64,000 bases of DNA, from NCBI RefSeq assembly GCF_036057275.1, contig NZ_CP107945.1:5766001-5830000 (forward strand), read 5' to 3'. A model generated the notes under the pieces. It was not told the DNA's origin. It ran no database searches and worked only from the letters and a program-made list of their open reading frames with translations. Source of the stretch: Streptomyces sp. NBC_00390 (lineage in GTDB: Bacteria > Actinomycetota > Actinomycetes > Streptomycetales > Streptomycetaceae). Shown here piece after piece: positions 17,053-26,907 of this stretch (position 1 is the stretch's first letter; each line of letters opens with the position of its first letter). The position numbers and the translations under genes were made by a program.

Positions 17053-20000
17053 CGTGAACCTCCCCGGCCGCCACGGCCCTTGAACTCCTCGAACCCCGGT
17101 GCGTCACCGCTCACCACCCGCTGCCACGCCGCCGCGTACAGCTGCTCCACAGGCCGGTCGGGCACCACGAAGCGGTTCCCGATCGCGGGCAGCAGCGGTG
17201 CCTTCCAGCTCTCGGCAGGCAGCCGCGGGGTCTTCTGCTCCAGCCAGCCGCCGGGCAGGAACAGCGAACGTCCCGCCCGCGCCCGCTTGGCCTCCACCAC
17301 CAGGTCGGTGGCGGCCAGTTCGGCACGGGCCTTCTTCAGCCGGGCCGGCTTCCAGCCCGTCCACTCCGCCTGATTGCGGTCGGTCGGGTCGGGCAGCGCC
17401 AGCAGCATCAGATAGAGCGTGGCCGCGTCCTCCGAGAGCCCGAACCGCCCGGCCGCCTCCGTCACCAGCTTCGGCGCACTCACCTGCGGATGCTGCGGCG
17501 CACCGGCCGGCCCGTCGGCGGTGACCAGCGTCGTGAGCTCCTCGCCCAGGACCGTGCGCAGCGCCCTGAGCGCCACCGACTCGCCCGCGAGCCCGGACAG
17601 CAGTCGCAGCGCCGGATGGTCGGTGCCCCCTTCTCCGGAGACCGCTCCCGACAGGACCGCTGCGGGACGCACCCACACCGACTCCCACTCCGACCGGTAC
17701 CGCATCGGCGCGAGCACGATCGCGTCCGACAGCTCCACCAGACCACTGGGACGCGGCCCGGAGCCCGCGGTCGACGGCAGCCCGTGCGCCTCGCGCAGCC
17801 GCATCGACATCGACGCGCCGTCCTTGTCCCAGTCCACTCCCACGTGGAGCAGCAGCCCCGGGTCGGCCAGCCGCTCGCGCAGCATCCGCAGCGTGACGGG
17901 CAGCACCTCGCGCAGCGGGTCGCCGTACGGGAGCCGGTAGGCGAGCCAGCGCAGCATGGACACGTACGAGGTCAACTCGGATGTGGTGAGCAGCAGCTGT
18001 GGATCCACGGGCATGGGTCCGTCGTCGCCGCACGGCTGCTCGGTCCGGCCGGTGATCACCGGCTGCGAGTGCGGGTTCAGCACGGAGTCGAGGACCGTAC
18101 CCGAGCCGACCTCGCTCACCATCCGGGCGATCAGCGCGTCGGGAGCAACGCGCCGCTTCCCGCGCGCGGCGACCCAGGCTACGGTCAGCGGCGCCAGATC
18201 GAAGCCGTCCGTCCACAGCTCGCTCACGCGCTGCGGCTCGGCGGGCAGCAACTGTGCGGCGAAGGCGGTCCGTTCCGCAGGCTTCATGGAGGCCAGCACC
18301 CCGCGTCCGGCCTGTGCGTGCGCGCTCTTGGCGCCGAGCGGGGCGAGATACTCCGCAGGGAGCAGCCCGTCCCTGCCGTAGCCGTTCAGACCGGGCAGCC
18401 CGAGCAGCAGCAGCGCGCCGGTCACGGCCCCGACCCCGACCAGGGCGGCGAACTCCTGTGCCTGCTCCGGCCGGTAGGGCACCGGTCCGCGGGCCCGCAC
18501 CTCGTCGACCAGCCGGCGCACGGCCTCCGCGCGCACCGGGTCGCCGGCCGCTCCCAGCACCTCCGACTCGATGAGTGTGAAGCCGTCCCAGGCGCCGAAG
18601 GCGCCCGCAGGGTCGTACTCGATGGCGTTGAAGAAGTCGTGCCGCTCGTCCGTGCGTTGGCACGCCACGATCAGCAGACGGCGCTCGCCGGCGTGCCGAA
18701 CCTCACCCAGCCGCTGGGTGCCGTTGGGGACCCGTTCCGCCCGCAGCTGGACGATCCGCAGCCTGCCCCGCGGATCGGCGAGCACCGCGTCACCGTCCTC
18801 CGGCGCACCCGCACGCACGTCGAGGGCGGCGTCGAGGAACTCCAGCAGCGCGGCCCGCTCCGCCTCGTCCGTCGTCGGCGACGCCGCGCGCACCGCGGTG
18901 GCCGCAAGGCCTGCGCCGGGCAGCGTCAGCCAGCCCACGCCGGTCCCGGCCAGCGGCACTCTGCCGGCCTCGCCGTCAGGCGCCAGCACCGTGCGCAGCG
19001 CCCGCAGCTGGTCCATGACCGTGGTGGGGCTGCGCTCCCAGGAACGGACTCCGTAGAAGTGCGCGGATCCGGTGAATCCGCTGAGTGCGTCACGCAGCCG
19101 GCCGTCGTTCGCATGCCGCACCGCCTGCTTCGGCCCGGTCTCTTCGGCCACCTTCGGTGCCTTCGCCGAGCGCTCCGCGATGACGCCGATACGCCTGGCG
19201 TGCCGCGCGGCTTCCGCCACGTGACCGGCCACACCCGCGACAAGGGACGGGTGGATGACCGCCGGCAGCAACTCCCTGACGGCCGCTTGTGGTTCAGCCC
19301 CGGCCGCCACGGCCGCCAGCAGAACTTCCGCGTCCTTGTCCGTGACCGACCGCAGCGCCGCCGAGCCCTGCTCGTCACGCGGCCGCAGTGCATGCCAGTG
19401 GCTCACCGGTGGCACCAGGGACGTGCCCTCGGCGACGGCCCTGCCCCGGTCGCCTTCCTGCAGGGCGGCCAGCGCCACACCCTCGGTGTCGTACAGATGG
19501 ATCACGGCGTCGAAGCCGCGCGTCTCGCGCGGATGCAGGACGGCCCCGCCCGGCAGCCGTAGCGGCGGCAGCGGAATGCCGTGCGTCAGACGATCGGTCC
19601 GGCTGTCCGGGGGCACCGGGACGGCCGGGCTGCGGGTGCCGTCCACGCTGCACGCGGTGAGCGTCCCGGCCTGCGGGTCGTGCCGCACCCACCAGCCGAC
19701 CAGGCCGTCCTTGCTGCCGAACGGCGAGGACTCCAGGCCCGGCTGCACCGGCAGCAGCCGGCAGGCGTGGGCCAGAAGGACGCTCCCGCCTCCTGGGGCC
19801 GCTCCCTCACCCTCGGCCAGTGCCGAGTCGAAGAAGGCGGGCACCGAGACCCTGCCCCTGCGCGCGGACCCAGGGTCGTAGTCCCACCATTCCCTGTCGT
19901 GCAGCACCCACAAGGAGAGGCCGTCCGACGCGACCGGCCGCCGCTCGGGCGCGAACGAGGTGTCGCCCGGCTGGACCGGCCTGCCGCCGAACGTACGGCT

Positions 20001-22115
20001 GCCGTCGGGCAGTTGCAGAGTCGCGTGCTGGGCGGAGGTCCAGTGGTCGTGCAATTCGCCGCCGGGCCTGAACACATCGGCCGGCCGCCCCGTCCACACT
20101 GCGCGTCGGTCCGCGCCGTGCCCGTTGGCGACCAGCCACTGGCCGCCCACATGGCGCACGGTCGGGACGTCGTACGAGGACGTGGACGCCGCCGGCAGCG
20201 TGAGGTCGCGGCGTTCCAGTACGGCGTCCGGTCCCACCAGCGCCACCCGGGCGCCGACCCGGACGATCAGCGCGGGCCAGGCGTCCGCCATCCGGTAGAA
20301 CGCGTCGGACAGATAGCCGTGCCGTTGCCCCGCCGCCATCGGATTGACCTTGCCGAGCCCTTCCAGCGCCTCCTCCAGCGCCGGCCAGCCCAGCTCGTCG
20401 AAGATCCCCGCGCGCAGGGTGCGTGCCAGGGCCCCGGCGGGGGAGAACGCGGCGATACGCTCCACGGCCTGAGGCGCCGCCGACAGCACCGCGTGCGAGG
20501 AGAACTTCGCCACCCGGCTCAGCAGCTTCCCGAGCCCAGGCAGGCCCAGCGGCCGGTCCAGCTCGCCGGCTCGTTCGGCGAGCCAGGACGCCAGCACCGT
20601 GCGCAGCGCCGGGTGCTCCGCGATCTGCTGGAGCCGCGCCGACCCTTCATTGGTACCCGCCACCCGCTCCACCCCGCCGCGCAGCAGGGGGCCGAACCGG
20701 GGATCGGTGCTCAGCGCCGCCAAGTCCCTGCGCCCGTCACCCTCGTCCGTCAGCCAGGGGCCGAGCTCCAGGTTCTCCGCGCCGGCCGAGGGCGGCTCGA
20801 CGGGCACGCCCGATGCCAGACACGCGTCGAGCAGATCCAGGTCGACCGTGGTGCGCCAGCCGCCGCCCTTCATCAGGCGCACCGGCGTGCCCTCGGCGAC
20901 CAGGCGCGCCGCCAGTCGCTCCAGCAGGGTCAGTTCGGCCGCGAGCCTTTTCATACCGCGCCAGCTGCGCTGCCGGTGCCGTGCCCACGACGACAGCCAC
21001 TCGGCCGCAGCCACGGTCCCGTCCAGCAGCAGCTCGATCGCGCCGCATCTGTCCAGCACATCGAGCCACGCCGCGTCGAACTGCTCCGGATGGTCGCCGC
21101 CCGCATCAGGGAACAGCTCCAGCAGCCGCTCCCGTACCGCCCGGTCCTCGGCGGCCGCCGCGGTCAGTGCCGGCAGCGCCGCCTTCCAGAAGGCCGCGGG
21201 CGCGCGGTTCACCGCGCCGGTGTGGACGATCCGTGCGATCAGCGCACGCTCCTCGCCCGCCGCGTCGAGCCCCGCGCTCTTCGCGAGCCGCCGCAGGTCC
21301 TCGACCATGCCCGTGTACGGTGCCAGGCCGGCCGCGCACCGCTCCAGGCACACCGTACGGAACTGCGCGTACGCCTCCTCGGACGCCAGCCGGACGGCCA
21401 GCCCCTTCGCGTGGTCCCGCAGGGACTTGGCGCTGAGCGCGCCCGCCCCGGCGAACTCCAGGAACACCTCGCGCAGCCGGTCCTCGTCGACCGCCAGCGC
21501 GTGCCGCTGCTCGGCCGCCCGCGCCTTGCCGAAGAACACCGAAGCCTGCTGCTTCGCGTCCACGGCCAGGAGCAGCCGTCCGGCCTGCTCGTAGAACGTC
21601 GGAAGGAAATGCGGCACCGAACGGTCCAGCCGCGCCCCGATGTCGTCGAACCCCTCCTTGGCCAGGCCCGGTTTGGTCGCGACGAGCCGTGTGAGGCGCT
21701 CCATCTCCTTGACCACGGCCAGCGCGTGATGGCCGCGGTCAGGGTCGTGGACCAGCGCCCAGGCGGGGAACCCGAGCGACCGGCGCTTCACGCGCCCCAC
21801 TGGCTCGGACCCTGCTCCCGTGAAGCCCAGGTACTCCAGGGCGAGATCCTCGGCCGGCCCGATGGCCCCGGGCACCAGCCGCACCACCGTGCGCCCCTGG
21901 AGCACCGGGTGCTCGTACGCCCGCGCCGTCAATCCGTCACCGGCGCCGTCCCCGCTGTCACCGCCGCCGTCCCCGGAATCGCCGCCGTCTGCGCCGAGCG
22001 GCAGTACCGCACCGGCCTCGAGGAGCTGCGCCGCGCCCAGCCCCGCGTCCTGCTGTCCGCCCACCGGTTCCCCCGATTCCGCCGTCGCCGATCCAGCCGC
22101 TCCCGTCGTCGTCAC
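17049..22115 (-). CDS. Giant DUF4132-family protein
   Basis: Protein of 1688 residues, the largest of the operon, with no signal peptide or membrane helix. Long stretches look like helical repeats (for example ERLTRLVATKPGLAKEG and the segment around LRRLAKSAGLDAAGEE). A middle beta-rich part may be propeller-like, with recurring W-x-YDPG and GSRTFGGRPVQPG-type strands. It most resembles the DUF4132/MolR-YehI group in size, context and style, but I cannot point to a catalytic motif. GTG at 22115 overlaps the upstream stop as GTGA. In E. coli YehI accompanies the same ATPase, VWA and SWIM partners. Confidence 0.65.
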   Translation of the reverse strand: MTTTGAAGSATAESGEPVGGQQDAGLGAAQLLEAGAVLPLGADGGDSGDGGGDSGDGAGDGLTARAYEHPVLQGRTVVRLVPGAIGPAEDLALEYLGFTGAGSEPVGRVKRRSLGFPAWALVHDPDRGHHALAVVKEMERLTRLVATKPGLAKEGFDDIGARLDRSVPHFLPTFYEQAGRLLLAVDAKQQASVFFGKARAAEQRHALAVDEDRLREVFLEFAGAGALSAKSLRDHAKGLAVRLASEEAYAQFRTVCLERCAAGLAPYTGMVEDLRRLAKSAGLDAAGEERALIARIVHTGAVNRAPAAFWKAALPALTAAAAEDRAVRERLLELFPDAGGDHPEQFDAAWLDVLDRCGAIELLLDGTVAAAEWLSSWARHRQRSWRGMKRLAAELTLLERLAARLVAEGTPVRLMKGGGWRTTVDLDLLDACLASGVPVEPPSAGAENLELGPWLTDEGDGRRDLAALSTDPRFGPLLRGGVERVAGTNEGSARLQQIAEHPALRTVLASWLAERAGELDRPLGLPGLGKLLSRVAKFSSHAVLSAAPQAVERIAAFSPAGALARTLRAGIFDELGWPALEEALEGLGKVNPMAAGQRHGYLSDAFYRMADAWPALIVRVGARVALVGPDAVLERRDLTLPAASTSSYDVPTVRHVGGQWLVANGHGADRRAVWTGRPADVFRPGGELHDHWTSAQHATLQLPDGSRTFGGRPVQPGDTSFAPERRPVASDGLSLWVLHDREWWDYDPGSARRGRVSVPAFFDSALAEGEGAAPGGGSVLLAHACRLLPVQPGLESSPFGSKDGLVGWWVRHDPQAGTLTACSVDGTRSPAVPVPPDSRTDRLTHGIPLPPLRLPGGAVLHPRETRGFDAVIHLYDTEGVALAALQEGDRGRAVAEGTSLVPPVSHWHALRPRDEQGSAALRSVTDKDAEVLLAAVAAGAEPQAAVRELLPAVIHPSLVAGVAGHVAEAARHARRIGVIAERSAKAPKVAEETGPKQAVRHANDGRLRDALSGFTGSAHFYGVRSWERSPTTVMDQLRALRTVLAPDGEAGRVPLAGTGVGWLTLPGAGLAATAVRAASPTTDEAERAALLEFLDAALDVRAGAPEDGDAVLADPRGRLRIVQLRAERVPNGTQRLGEVRHAGERRLLIVACQRTDERHDFFNAIEYDPAGAFGAWDGFTLIESEVLGAAGDPVRAEAVRRLVDEVRARGPVPYRPEQAQEFAALVGVGAVTGALLLLGLPGLNGYGRDGLLPAEYLAPLGAKSAHAQAGRGVLASMKPAERTAFAAQLLPAEPQRVSELWTDGFDLAPLTVAWVAARGKRRVAPDALIARMVSEVGSGTVLDSVLNPHSQPVITGRTEQPCGDDGPMPVDPQLLLTTSELTSYVSMLRWLAYRLPYGDPLREVLPVTLRMLRERLADPGLLLHVGVDWDKDGASMSMRLREAHGLPSTAGSGPRPSGLVELSDAIVLAPMRYRSEWESVWVRPAAVLSGAVSGEGGTDHPALRLLSGLAGESVALRALRTVLGEELTTLVTADGPAGAPQHPQVSAPKLVTEAAGRFGLSEDAATLYLMLLALPDPTDRNQAEWTGWKPARLKKARAELAATDLVVEAKRARAGRSLFLPGGWLEQKTPRLPAESWKAPLLPAIGNRFVVPDRPVEQLYAAAWQRVVSGDAPGFEEFKGRGGRGGSR

Positions 22116-22987
22116 CGCAGCTCCCCCTCCTCGTCACCGGTCACGCGCCCGGCGTACACCAGCGCCGCCATCCGTTCGCCCTCCGACCAGGCCACCGGCC
22201 CGACCTCGCCGAGCGGCACCTGAAGCCCGTGCCGGTCCCGCCACTCCAGTGACCCCGTCAGCGACTCGGCGTCCGGATACTCGTCGCCCAGCCAGTACGC
22301 CGCCTCCAGCGGACGGCCGAACTCCACCAGCGGGCACACCGCCTCACCGCCGCGCACCCGGTAGCCGAGCGCCACCGCCCGTGCGGTCGCATGCCGCAGC
22401 TGGGCGAACTTCCCGTTCTCGTAAGCGCGCCAGTGCAGGCCGCCGGCGTCGTCCGGGCGCCGCCACACTTCCCGGAACAACTGCTCCACGCCTTGCTCGA
22501 CCTCGAGCTCCAGCGCGAACTCCCGCAGGTCGTCCAGGTCTTCCAGCAGCACCGGATGCGGTATCAGCACCGTCTCGCACGCGAGCCGCTTCGAGTCGCC
22601 GTCCAGGTCGACGATCCCGGCGCCCTTCTGCGGGTCGGCGTCCCGCAGGAATCCCGCCCGCGCCATGTCCGCCGACCCGTCGGCCGCCGGCGGAGCCACC
22701 ACCAGATCGCGCAGCGCCGCCTGCCACGCCGGGTCCGGCCACACCCTGGCCAGCAGCGCCACAGGCACCGGCAGCGAGCGCACCAGCCATGTGTCCACCT
22801 GCTCCCGGCACTCGCGCGCGTGCCGCTCCAGCCACTCGGCGAGCTGCCGCAGCCGCACCACCGCCGCGTCGTCCTTCAGCTTGGGCGGCACCTGCTTCAG
22901 CGTGCGCCCCGCGGCGTTGCGGCACAGCACATGCGTGCCGTCCAGCGTCACGGCGTAGCCGCCGTGCTCCGTCTCGATCCAGCCCAT
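22112..22987 (-). CDS. DUF4132-domain protein, first gene of MoxR/VWA operon
   Basis: Protein of 291 residues. The C-terminal half contains VEQLFREVWRRP, then ENGKFAQLRHATARAVALGY, resembling the core of the DUF4132 domain that ends MolR/YehI-type proteins. The N-terminal part is helical with several Trp residues. In enterobacteria this domain sits at the C-terminus of one long protein; here it is a separate gene ahead of the giant protein. It is followed by a GTGA overlap. Upstream is a 7-bp inverted repeat and a -10-like hexamer that may control the whole operon. No enzymatic motif is evident. Confidence 0.65.
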   Translation of the reverse strand: MGWIETEHGGYAVTLDGTHVLCRNAAGRTLKQVPPKLKDDAAVVRLRQLAEWLERHARECREQVDTWLVRSLPVPVALLARVWPDPAWQAALRDLVVAPPAADGSADMARAGFLRDADPQKGAGIVDLDGDSKRLACETVLIPHPVLLEDLDDLREFALELEVEQGVEQLFREVWRRPDDAGGLHWRAYENGKFAQLRHATARAVALGYRVRGGEAVCPLVEFGRPLEAAYWLGDEYPDAESLTGSLEWRDRHGLQVPLGEVGPVAWSEGERMAALVYAGRVTGDEEGELR

Positions 22988-23295
22988 GGCGAGAGCGCCT
23001 CCCCGACGGTCCCCGACCGCCCACGACCCTGCTCGGAACCCCGATCGGTTCCGTTGGCGATCACAGTAGGTGAGGGGACTGACAACGCCGCCGGGAGGCA
23101 GTGAGCCTGTGGAAAAGACCCGTCACCCTCACGCAACAACCCGGCAACCTGCGCGGGTCACCATCGGTGCATGACGGAGCCGGAACACCTTCGTGACTCC
23201 CTGCCCCTCGACTCGACCGCGCAGCTGCTCACGCGCATCACCGCTCAGCTCGGCACCCAGCTGAGTCACGTCAGACTGAACGGAACCCGCCGCGT
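22988..23295. other. Divergent control region between MoxR/VWA operon and chelatase
   Basis: 308 bases between divergent genes. It holds the inverted repeat at 23034-23053. A short frame starts at ATG 23171, with a CACCAT hexamer 6 nt before it, and runs out of frame into the chelatase gene (see findings). No other gene is supported. Confidence 0.5.
23034..23053. promoter_or_regulatory. Inverted repeat upstream of the MoxR/VWA operon
   Basis: CGGAACC-N6-GGTTCCG, a perfect 7-bp inverted repeat, 47-66 bases upstream of the operon's first start codon. On the minus strand a TACTGT -10-like hexamer (23068-23063) lies just upstream of it, so the repeat would cover the transcription start. It may be an operator; the binding protein is unknown. 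Confidence 0.4.
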
Positions 23296-24045
23296 ATGCC
23301 CCAGACCGACCGGCCCACCCTCGTCGCCGTCGCCCACGGCAGCCGCGACCCGCGCGCCGTGCGCACCGTCTCCGCTCTCCTCGACCGCGTCCGCGAGCTC
23401 CGCCCCGGGCTCGATGTCCGGCTCGGCCACATCGAGCTGAACGAGCCGCTGCTCGGCGACACCCTCGCCGCCCTGCCCGCCCGCGGCGTGCTCGTCCCGC
23501 TGCTGCTCAGCCGTGGCTACCACGTCAAGCACGACCTGCCGCTGGCCGCGGCGGCGCACCCCGGCGCTCAGCTGCGTGTCGCCGAGCCGCTCGGCCCGCA
23601 CCCGCTGCTGGTGGAAGCGCTGTGCTCCCGGCTCGCCGAGGCGGGCTTCCGGCCCGAGGACGGCACCAGCCGCAGTGCGGGAGTGGTCCTCGCCTCCGCG
23701 GGTTCCCGCGACCCGGACTCGGCCGTCGACACCCGCCGCACGGCGGACCTGCTCAGCGAACGGCTCGGCGGCGTGCCCGTCGTCCCCGCCTATGCATCCG
23801 CCCTCACGCCCACCGTTCCCACGGCCGTGCGCGCGCTCACCGCCCGCGGCCGGCACCGCATAGCCGTCGCCTCGTACTTCGCCGCCCCCGGTCTCTTCGC
23901 CGCCCGCAGCGCCGCCGCCGCACCCTGGGTGGCCGCCGAGCCGCTCGGTGCCCACCCGGCCCTCGCCCGGCTGCTGCTGCACCGCTACGACGAGGCACTC
24001 AGCCGCTCGCAGGCGCCCCAGGGGCTCGAACTGGCCGCCGCATAG
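23296..24045 (+). CDS. Sirohydrochlorin chelatase (CbiX type)
   Basis: Cytoplasmic chelatase of 249 residues made of two CbiX-like halves. The first begins [12 protein letters not shown] with the conserved metal-site His and has GYHVKHDLP with two more histidines. The second half starts [14 protein letters not shown]. The reaction inserts Fe2+ (or Co2+) into sirohydrochlorin to make sirohaem for nitrite and sulfite reductases. This suits a genome region that also has a nitrate reductase. The ATG at 23296 has no clear Shine-Dalgarno. The next gene dgt starts 34 bases downstream with its own -10-like element. Confidence 0.85.
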   Translation: MPQTDRPTLVAVAHGSRDPRAVRTVSALLDRVRELRPGLDVRLGHIELNEPLLGDTLAALPARGVLVPLLLSRGYHVKHDLPLAAAAHPGAQLRVAEPLGPHPLLVEALCSRLAEAGFRPEDGTSRSAGVVLASAGSRDPDSAVDTRRTADLLSERLGGVPVVPAYASALTPTVPTAVRALTARGRHRIAVASYFAAPGLFAARSAAAAPWVAAEPLGAHPALARLLLHRYDEALSRSQAPQGLELAAA

Positions 24046-24079
24046 CCCGAGTGTCGGCTGCTCCGGATACCTTCGGTGC

Positions 24080-25483
24080 ATGGATGGCACCACCGGCCCC
24101 ACCGGCAGCAGCGCCTCGTCCACGCCCGGCGTGCACGGCTCCGGCGCGTACGGCACCGCTCCGTACCACCTCTCACCCTTCGGCCCCGACGCGTACGACC
24201 CCGACATCTACGACGAGGCCGCCACCGAACGCTGGGCGGCCGAGCCGGACAAGCGTCCCGGCCGCACCGCCTTCCAGCGCGACCGTGCCCGCGTCCTGCA
24301 CTCATCGGCGCTGCGCCGCCTGGCCGGCAAGACCCAGGTGGTCACGCCCGGCACCCGCAGCCACGCCTGGGACGCCAGCCCGCGCACCCGGCTGACCCAC
24401 TCCCTGGAGTGCGCCCAGGTCGGGAGGGAGCTGGGCGCGGCGCTGGGCTGCGACCCCGACCTCGTCGAGGCGGCCTGCCTCGCCCACGACATGGGCCACC
24501 CGCCCTTCGGGCACAACGGCGAGCAGGCGCTCAACGACTTCGCGAAGGACTGCGGCGGCTTCGAGGGCAACGCCCAGTCGCTGCGGCTGCTGACCCGCAT
24601 CGAGCCCAAGCGGTTCATCCACAGCGAGAGCACCGGCGAACCGGTCAGCGTCGGCCTCAACCTCACCCGTGCCGTCCTCGACGCCGCGACCAAATACCCC
24701 TGGCCGCGTGGCGGACACCCCACCGAGCCTGGTTCGGTGAAGTTCGGGGTGTACGAGGACGACCTGCCGGTCTTCGAATGGGCGCGCACGGGGGCCCCGG
24801 CGTACCGCAAGTGCTTCGAGGCCCAGGTCATGGACTGGTCCGACGACGTCGCGTATTCGGTCCACGACTTCGAGGACGGACTGCACGCGGGCCACATCGA
24901 CCCGAACTGCCTGATGTCCCGGACCGAGCGCGAGGCCGTCTGGGCCGTGGCGATCGGGCGGTACGTACCCGAGGACACCGACCCGCACGAGCTGTCCGAC
25001 GCCCTGGACCGTCTGGTCGACCAGGTGTGGTGGCCGCACCACTACGACGGGTCGGCCGTTGCCCAGGCCCGCCTCAAGGACGCCACCAGCCAGATGATCG
25101 GCCGGTTCTGCCTGGCCGCCGAGGGCGCGACCCGCGAGGCGTACGGCTCCGGCCGTCTCACGCGGTACGCGGCGGAGCTGGTGGTCCCCCGCGAGACCCG
25201 CAACGAGTGCGCGGTGCTCAAGGCCGTTGCCGACCGCTATGTCATGCAGCGTGCCGAGCAGGAGACCCTGCGCGCGGACCAGCGCGTGGTGCTCGCGGAG
25301 CTGGCGCACGCGCTCACCACCCGCGCCCCGGAGGGTCTCGAGCCGCAGTTCCGCGCCTGGTACGAGGCGGCGCCTGACGACCGGGCCCGCAAGCGGGTGA
25401 TCGTCGACCAGATCGCCAGCCTCACCGACGCCTCCGCCCGCACCCTCCACGCCCGCCTCACCGACCGGCGGCCGCCTGGCTGA
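24080..25483 (+). CDS. dgt: Deoxyguanosinetriphosphate triphosphohydrolase (dGTPase)
   Basis: Cytoplasmic HD-domain enzyme of 467 residues that splits dNTPs to nucleoside and triphosphate. The metal site shows His136-Asp137 in [15 protein letters not shown], and the preceding [15 protein letters not shown] supplies another His. [17 protein letters not shown] contains the later conserved Asp. The N-terminus matches the family at [29 protein letters not shown]. The ATG at 24080 is preceded at 6 nt by TACCTT, a -10-like hexamer, and has no ribosome-binding site, so the mRNA may be leaderless. It lies upstream of dnaG, a common arrangement in actinobacteria. Confidence 0.92.
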   Translation: MDGTTGPTGSSASSTPGVHGSGAYGTAPYHLSPFGPDAYDPDIYDEAATERWAAEPDKRPGRTAFQRDRARVLHSSALRRLAGKTQVVTPGTRSHAWDASPRTRLTHSLECAQVGRELGAALGCDPDLVEAACLAHDMGHPPFGHNGEQALNDFAKDCGGFEGNAQSLRLLTRIEPKRFIHSESTGEPVSVGLNLTRAVLDAATKYPWPRGGHPTEPGSVKFGVYEDDLPVFEWARTGAPAYRKCFEAQVMDWSDDVAYSVHDFEDGLHAGHIDPNCLMSRTEREAVWAVAIGRYVPEDTDPHELSDALDRLVDQVWWPHHYDGSAVAQARLKDATSQMIGRFCLAAEGATREAYGSGRLTRYAAELVVPRETRNECAVLKAVADRYVMQRAEQETLRADQRVVLAELAHALTTRAPEGLEPQFRAWYEAAPDDRARKRVIVDQIASLTDASARTLHARLTDRRPPG

Positions 25484-25610
25484 GCACGGGAGGGTCCACC
25501 GGTTCATCCTGATATGACCCGCCCGGAAGGTAGCCCCTCTTTCGTCATCACGCTCCGTGCGGGACGCTCGCTGAAGGCTGCGCAGCGCAGAAGCAACGAG
25601 GAGGTATCAC

Positions 25611-26873
25611 GTGGTCGACGCACATCGGACCTTCGTCATCGTCGGCGGTGGACTGGCCGGGGCCAAGGCTGCCGAGACGCTTCGTTCCGAAGGGTTCACC
25701 GGCCGAGTGATCCTCATCGGTGACGAACGCGACCATCCTTACGAGCGTCCGCCCCTGTCCAAGGGCTATCTGTCCGGCAAGGAGGAACGCGACTCCGTCT
25801 TCGTCCACGAGACCGCCTGGTACGCGCAGGCCGACGTCGAACTCCATCTCGGCCAGTCCGTCGTCGCCATCGACCGCGACGCGAAGTCGGTCCGCCTCGG
25901 TGACGGTGCCGTCGTGCGCTACGACAAGCTGCTGCTGGTCACCGGCGCCGAACCGCGCCGTCTGGACATCCCCGGCACCGACCTCGCGGGCGTCCACCAT
26001 CTGCGCCGCCTCGCCCACGCCGACCGGCTGCGCCACCGGCTCACCGCACTCGGCCGGGACAACGGCCATCTGCTCATCGCCGGGGCGGGCTGGATCGGCC
26101 TGGAGGTCGCGGCCGCAGCCCGCGGCTACGGCGCCGAGGTCACTGTCGTCGAACCGCTGCCCACGCCGTTGCACCAGGTCATCGGCCCCGAGCTGGGCCA
26201 GGTCTTCACCGAGCTGCACACCGAGCACGGCGTCCGCTTCCGCTTCGGGACCCGCCTCACCGAGATCACCGGCCAGGACGGCATGGTGCTTGCCGCCCGT
26301 ACCGACGACGGCGAGGAGCAGCCGGCCCATGACGTGCTGGCCGCGATCGGCGCCGCTCCGCGCGCGGCGCTCGCCGAAACCGCGGGTCTGGCGCTGGCCG
26401 ACCGGGCGCACGGCGGCGGTATCGCCGTCGACGCGGGTCTGCGCACCTCCGACCCCGACATCTACGCGGCCGGCGACGTGGCCGCCGTCCACCATCCGCT
26501 GCTGGGCATCCGGCTGCGGGTCGAGCACTGGGCGAACGCGCTGAACTCCGGCCCGGCAGCCGCGCGCGCCATGCTCGGCCAGGACGTCTCCTACGACCGT
26601 GTCCCCTACTTCTTCTCCGACCAGTACGACGTGGGGCTGGAGTACTCGGGCTGGGCTCCTGCCGGCTCCTACGACCAGGTGGTGCTGCGCGGTGACGTGG
26701 GCAAGCGGGAGTTCATCGCCTTCTGGCTGAAGGACCGCCGGGTGCTCGCCGGGATGAACGTGAATGTGTGGGACGTCACCGACTCCATCCAGCAGCTCGT
26801 CCGTTCCGGTGCGCAGATGGACCCCGACGCCCTCGGCGACCCGTCGGTGCCACTGGCTTCCCTCAACGGCTGA
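25611..26873 (+). CDS. FAD-dependent ferredoxin reductase (rhodocoxin reductase-like)
   Basis: Cytoplasmic flavoprotein of 420 residues. It has an FAD-binding Rossmann motif at the N-terminus (VIVGGGLAGAKAAETLR), a second NAD(P)H-binding motif (LIAGAGWIGLEVAAAARGYG), and the family DIYAAGDVAAVHHP segment that contacts FAD. A C-terminal domain follows. These features match putidaredoxin/rhodocoxin/terpredoxin reductases, which pass electrons from NAD(P)H to a [2Fe-2S] ferredoxin, often for P450s. No ferredoxin or P450 is adjacent. The GTG at 25611 is preceded by a strong GAGGAGG site. Confidence 0.88.
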   Translation: MVDAHRTFVIVGGGLAGAKAAETLRSEGFTGRVILIGDERDHPYERPPLSKGYLSGKEERDSVFVHETAWYAQADVELHLGQSVVAIDRDAKSVRLGDGAVVRYDKLLLVTGAEPRRLDIPGTDLAGVHHLRRLAHADRLRHRLTALGRDNGHLLIAGAGWIGLEVAAAARGYGAEVTVVEPLPTPLHQVIGPELGQVFTELHTEHGVRFRFGTRLTEITGQDGMVLAARTDDGEEQPAHDVLAAIGAAPRAALAETAGLALADRAHGGGIAVDAGLRTSDPDIYAAGDVAAVHHPLLGIRLRVEHWANALNSGPAAARAMLGQDVSYDRVPYFFSDQYDVGLEYSGWAPAGSYDQVVLRGDVGKREFIAFWLKDRRVLAGMNVNVWDVTDSIQQLVRSGAQMDPDALGDPSVPLASLNG

Positions 26874-26907
26874 CGGGAGTGTCACCGCACCGCCGTAGAC
26901 TTCACGC

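Noticed and set aside
15481-17373. 630-codon plus-strand frame over the AAA+ gene
   Set aside because: No domain; the opposite strand has Walker A, sensor 1 and arginine finger.
19581-22223. 880-codon frame antisense to the giant DUF4132 gene
   Set aside because: Composition is mirror-type (Gln/Arg/His rich) and the start is internal; the minus gene is tightly coupled to its operon.
25484-25610. Small gene or riboswitch between dgt and the ferredoxin reductase
   Set aside because: The 69-codon frame here runs out of frame into the reductase and has no coding character; no known riboswitch core is recognisable.
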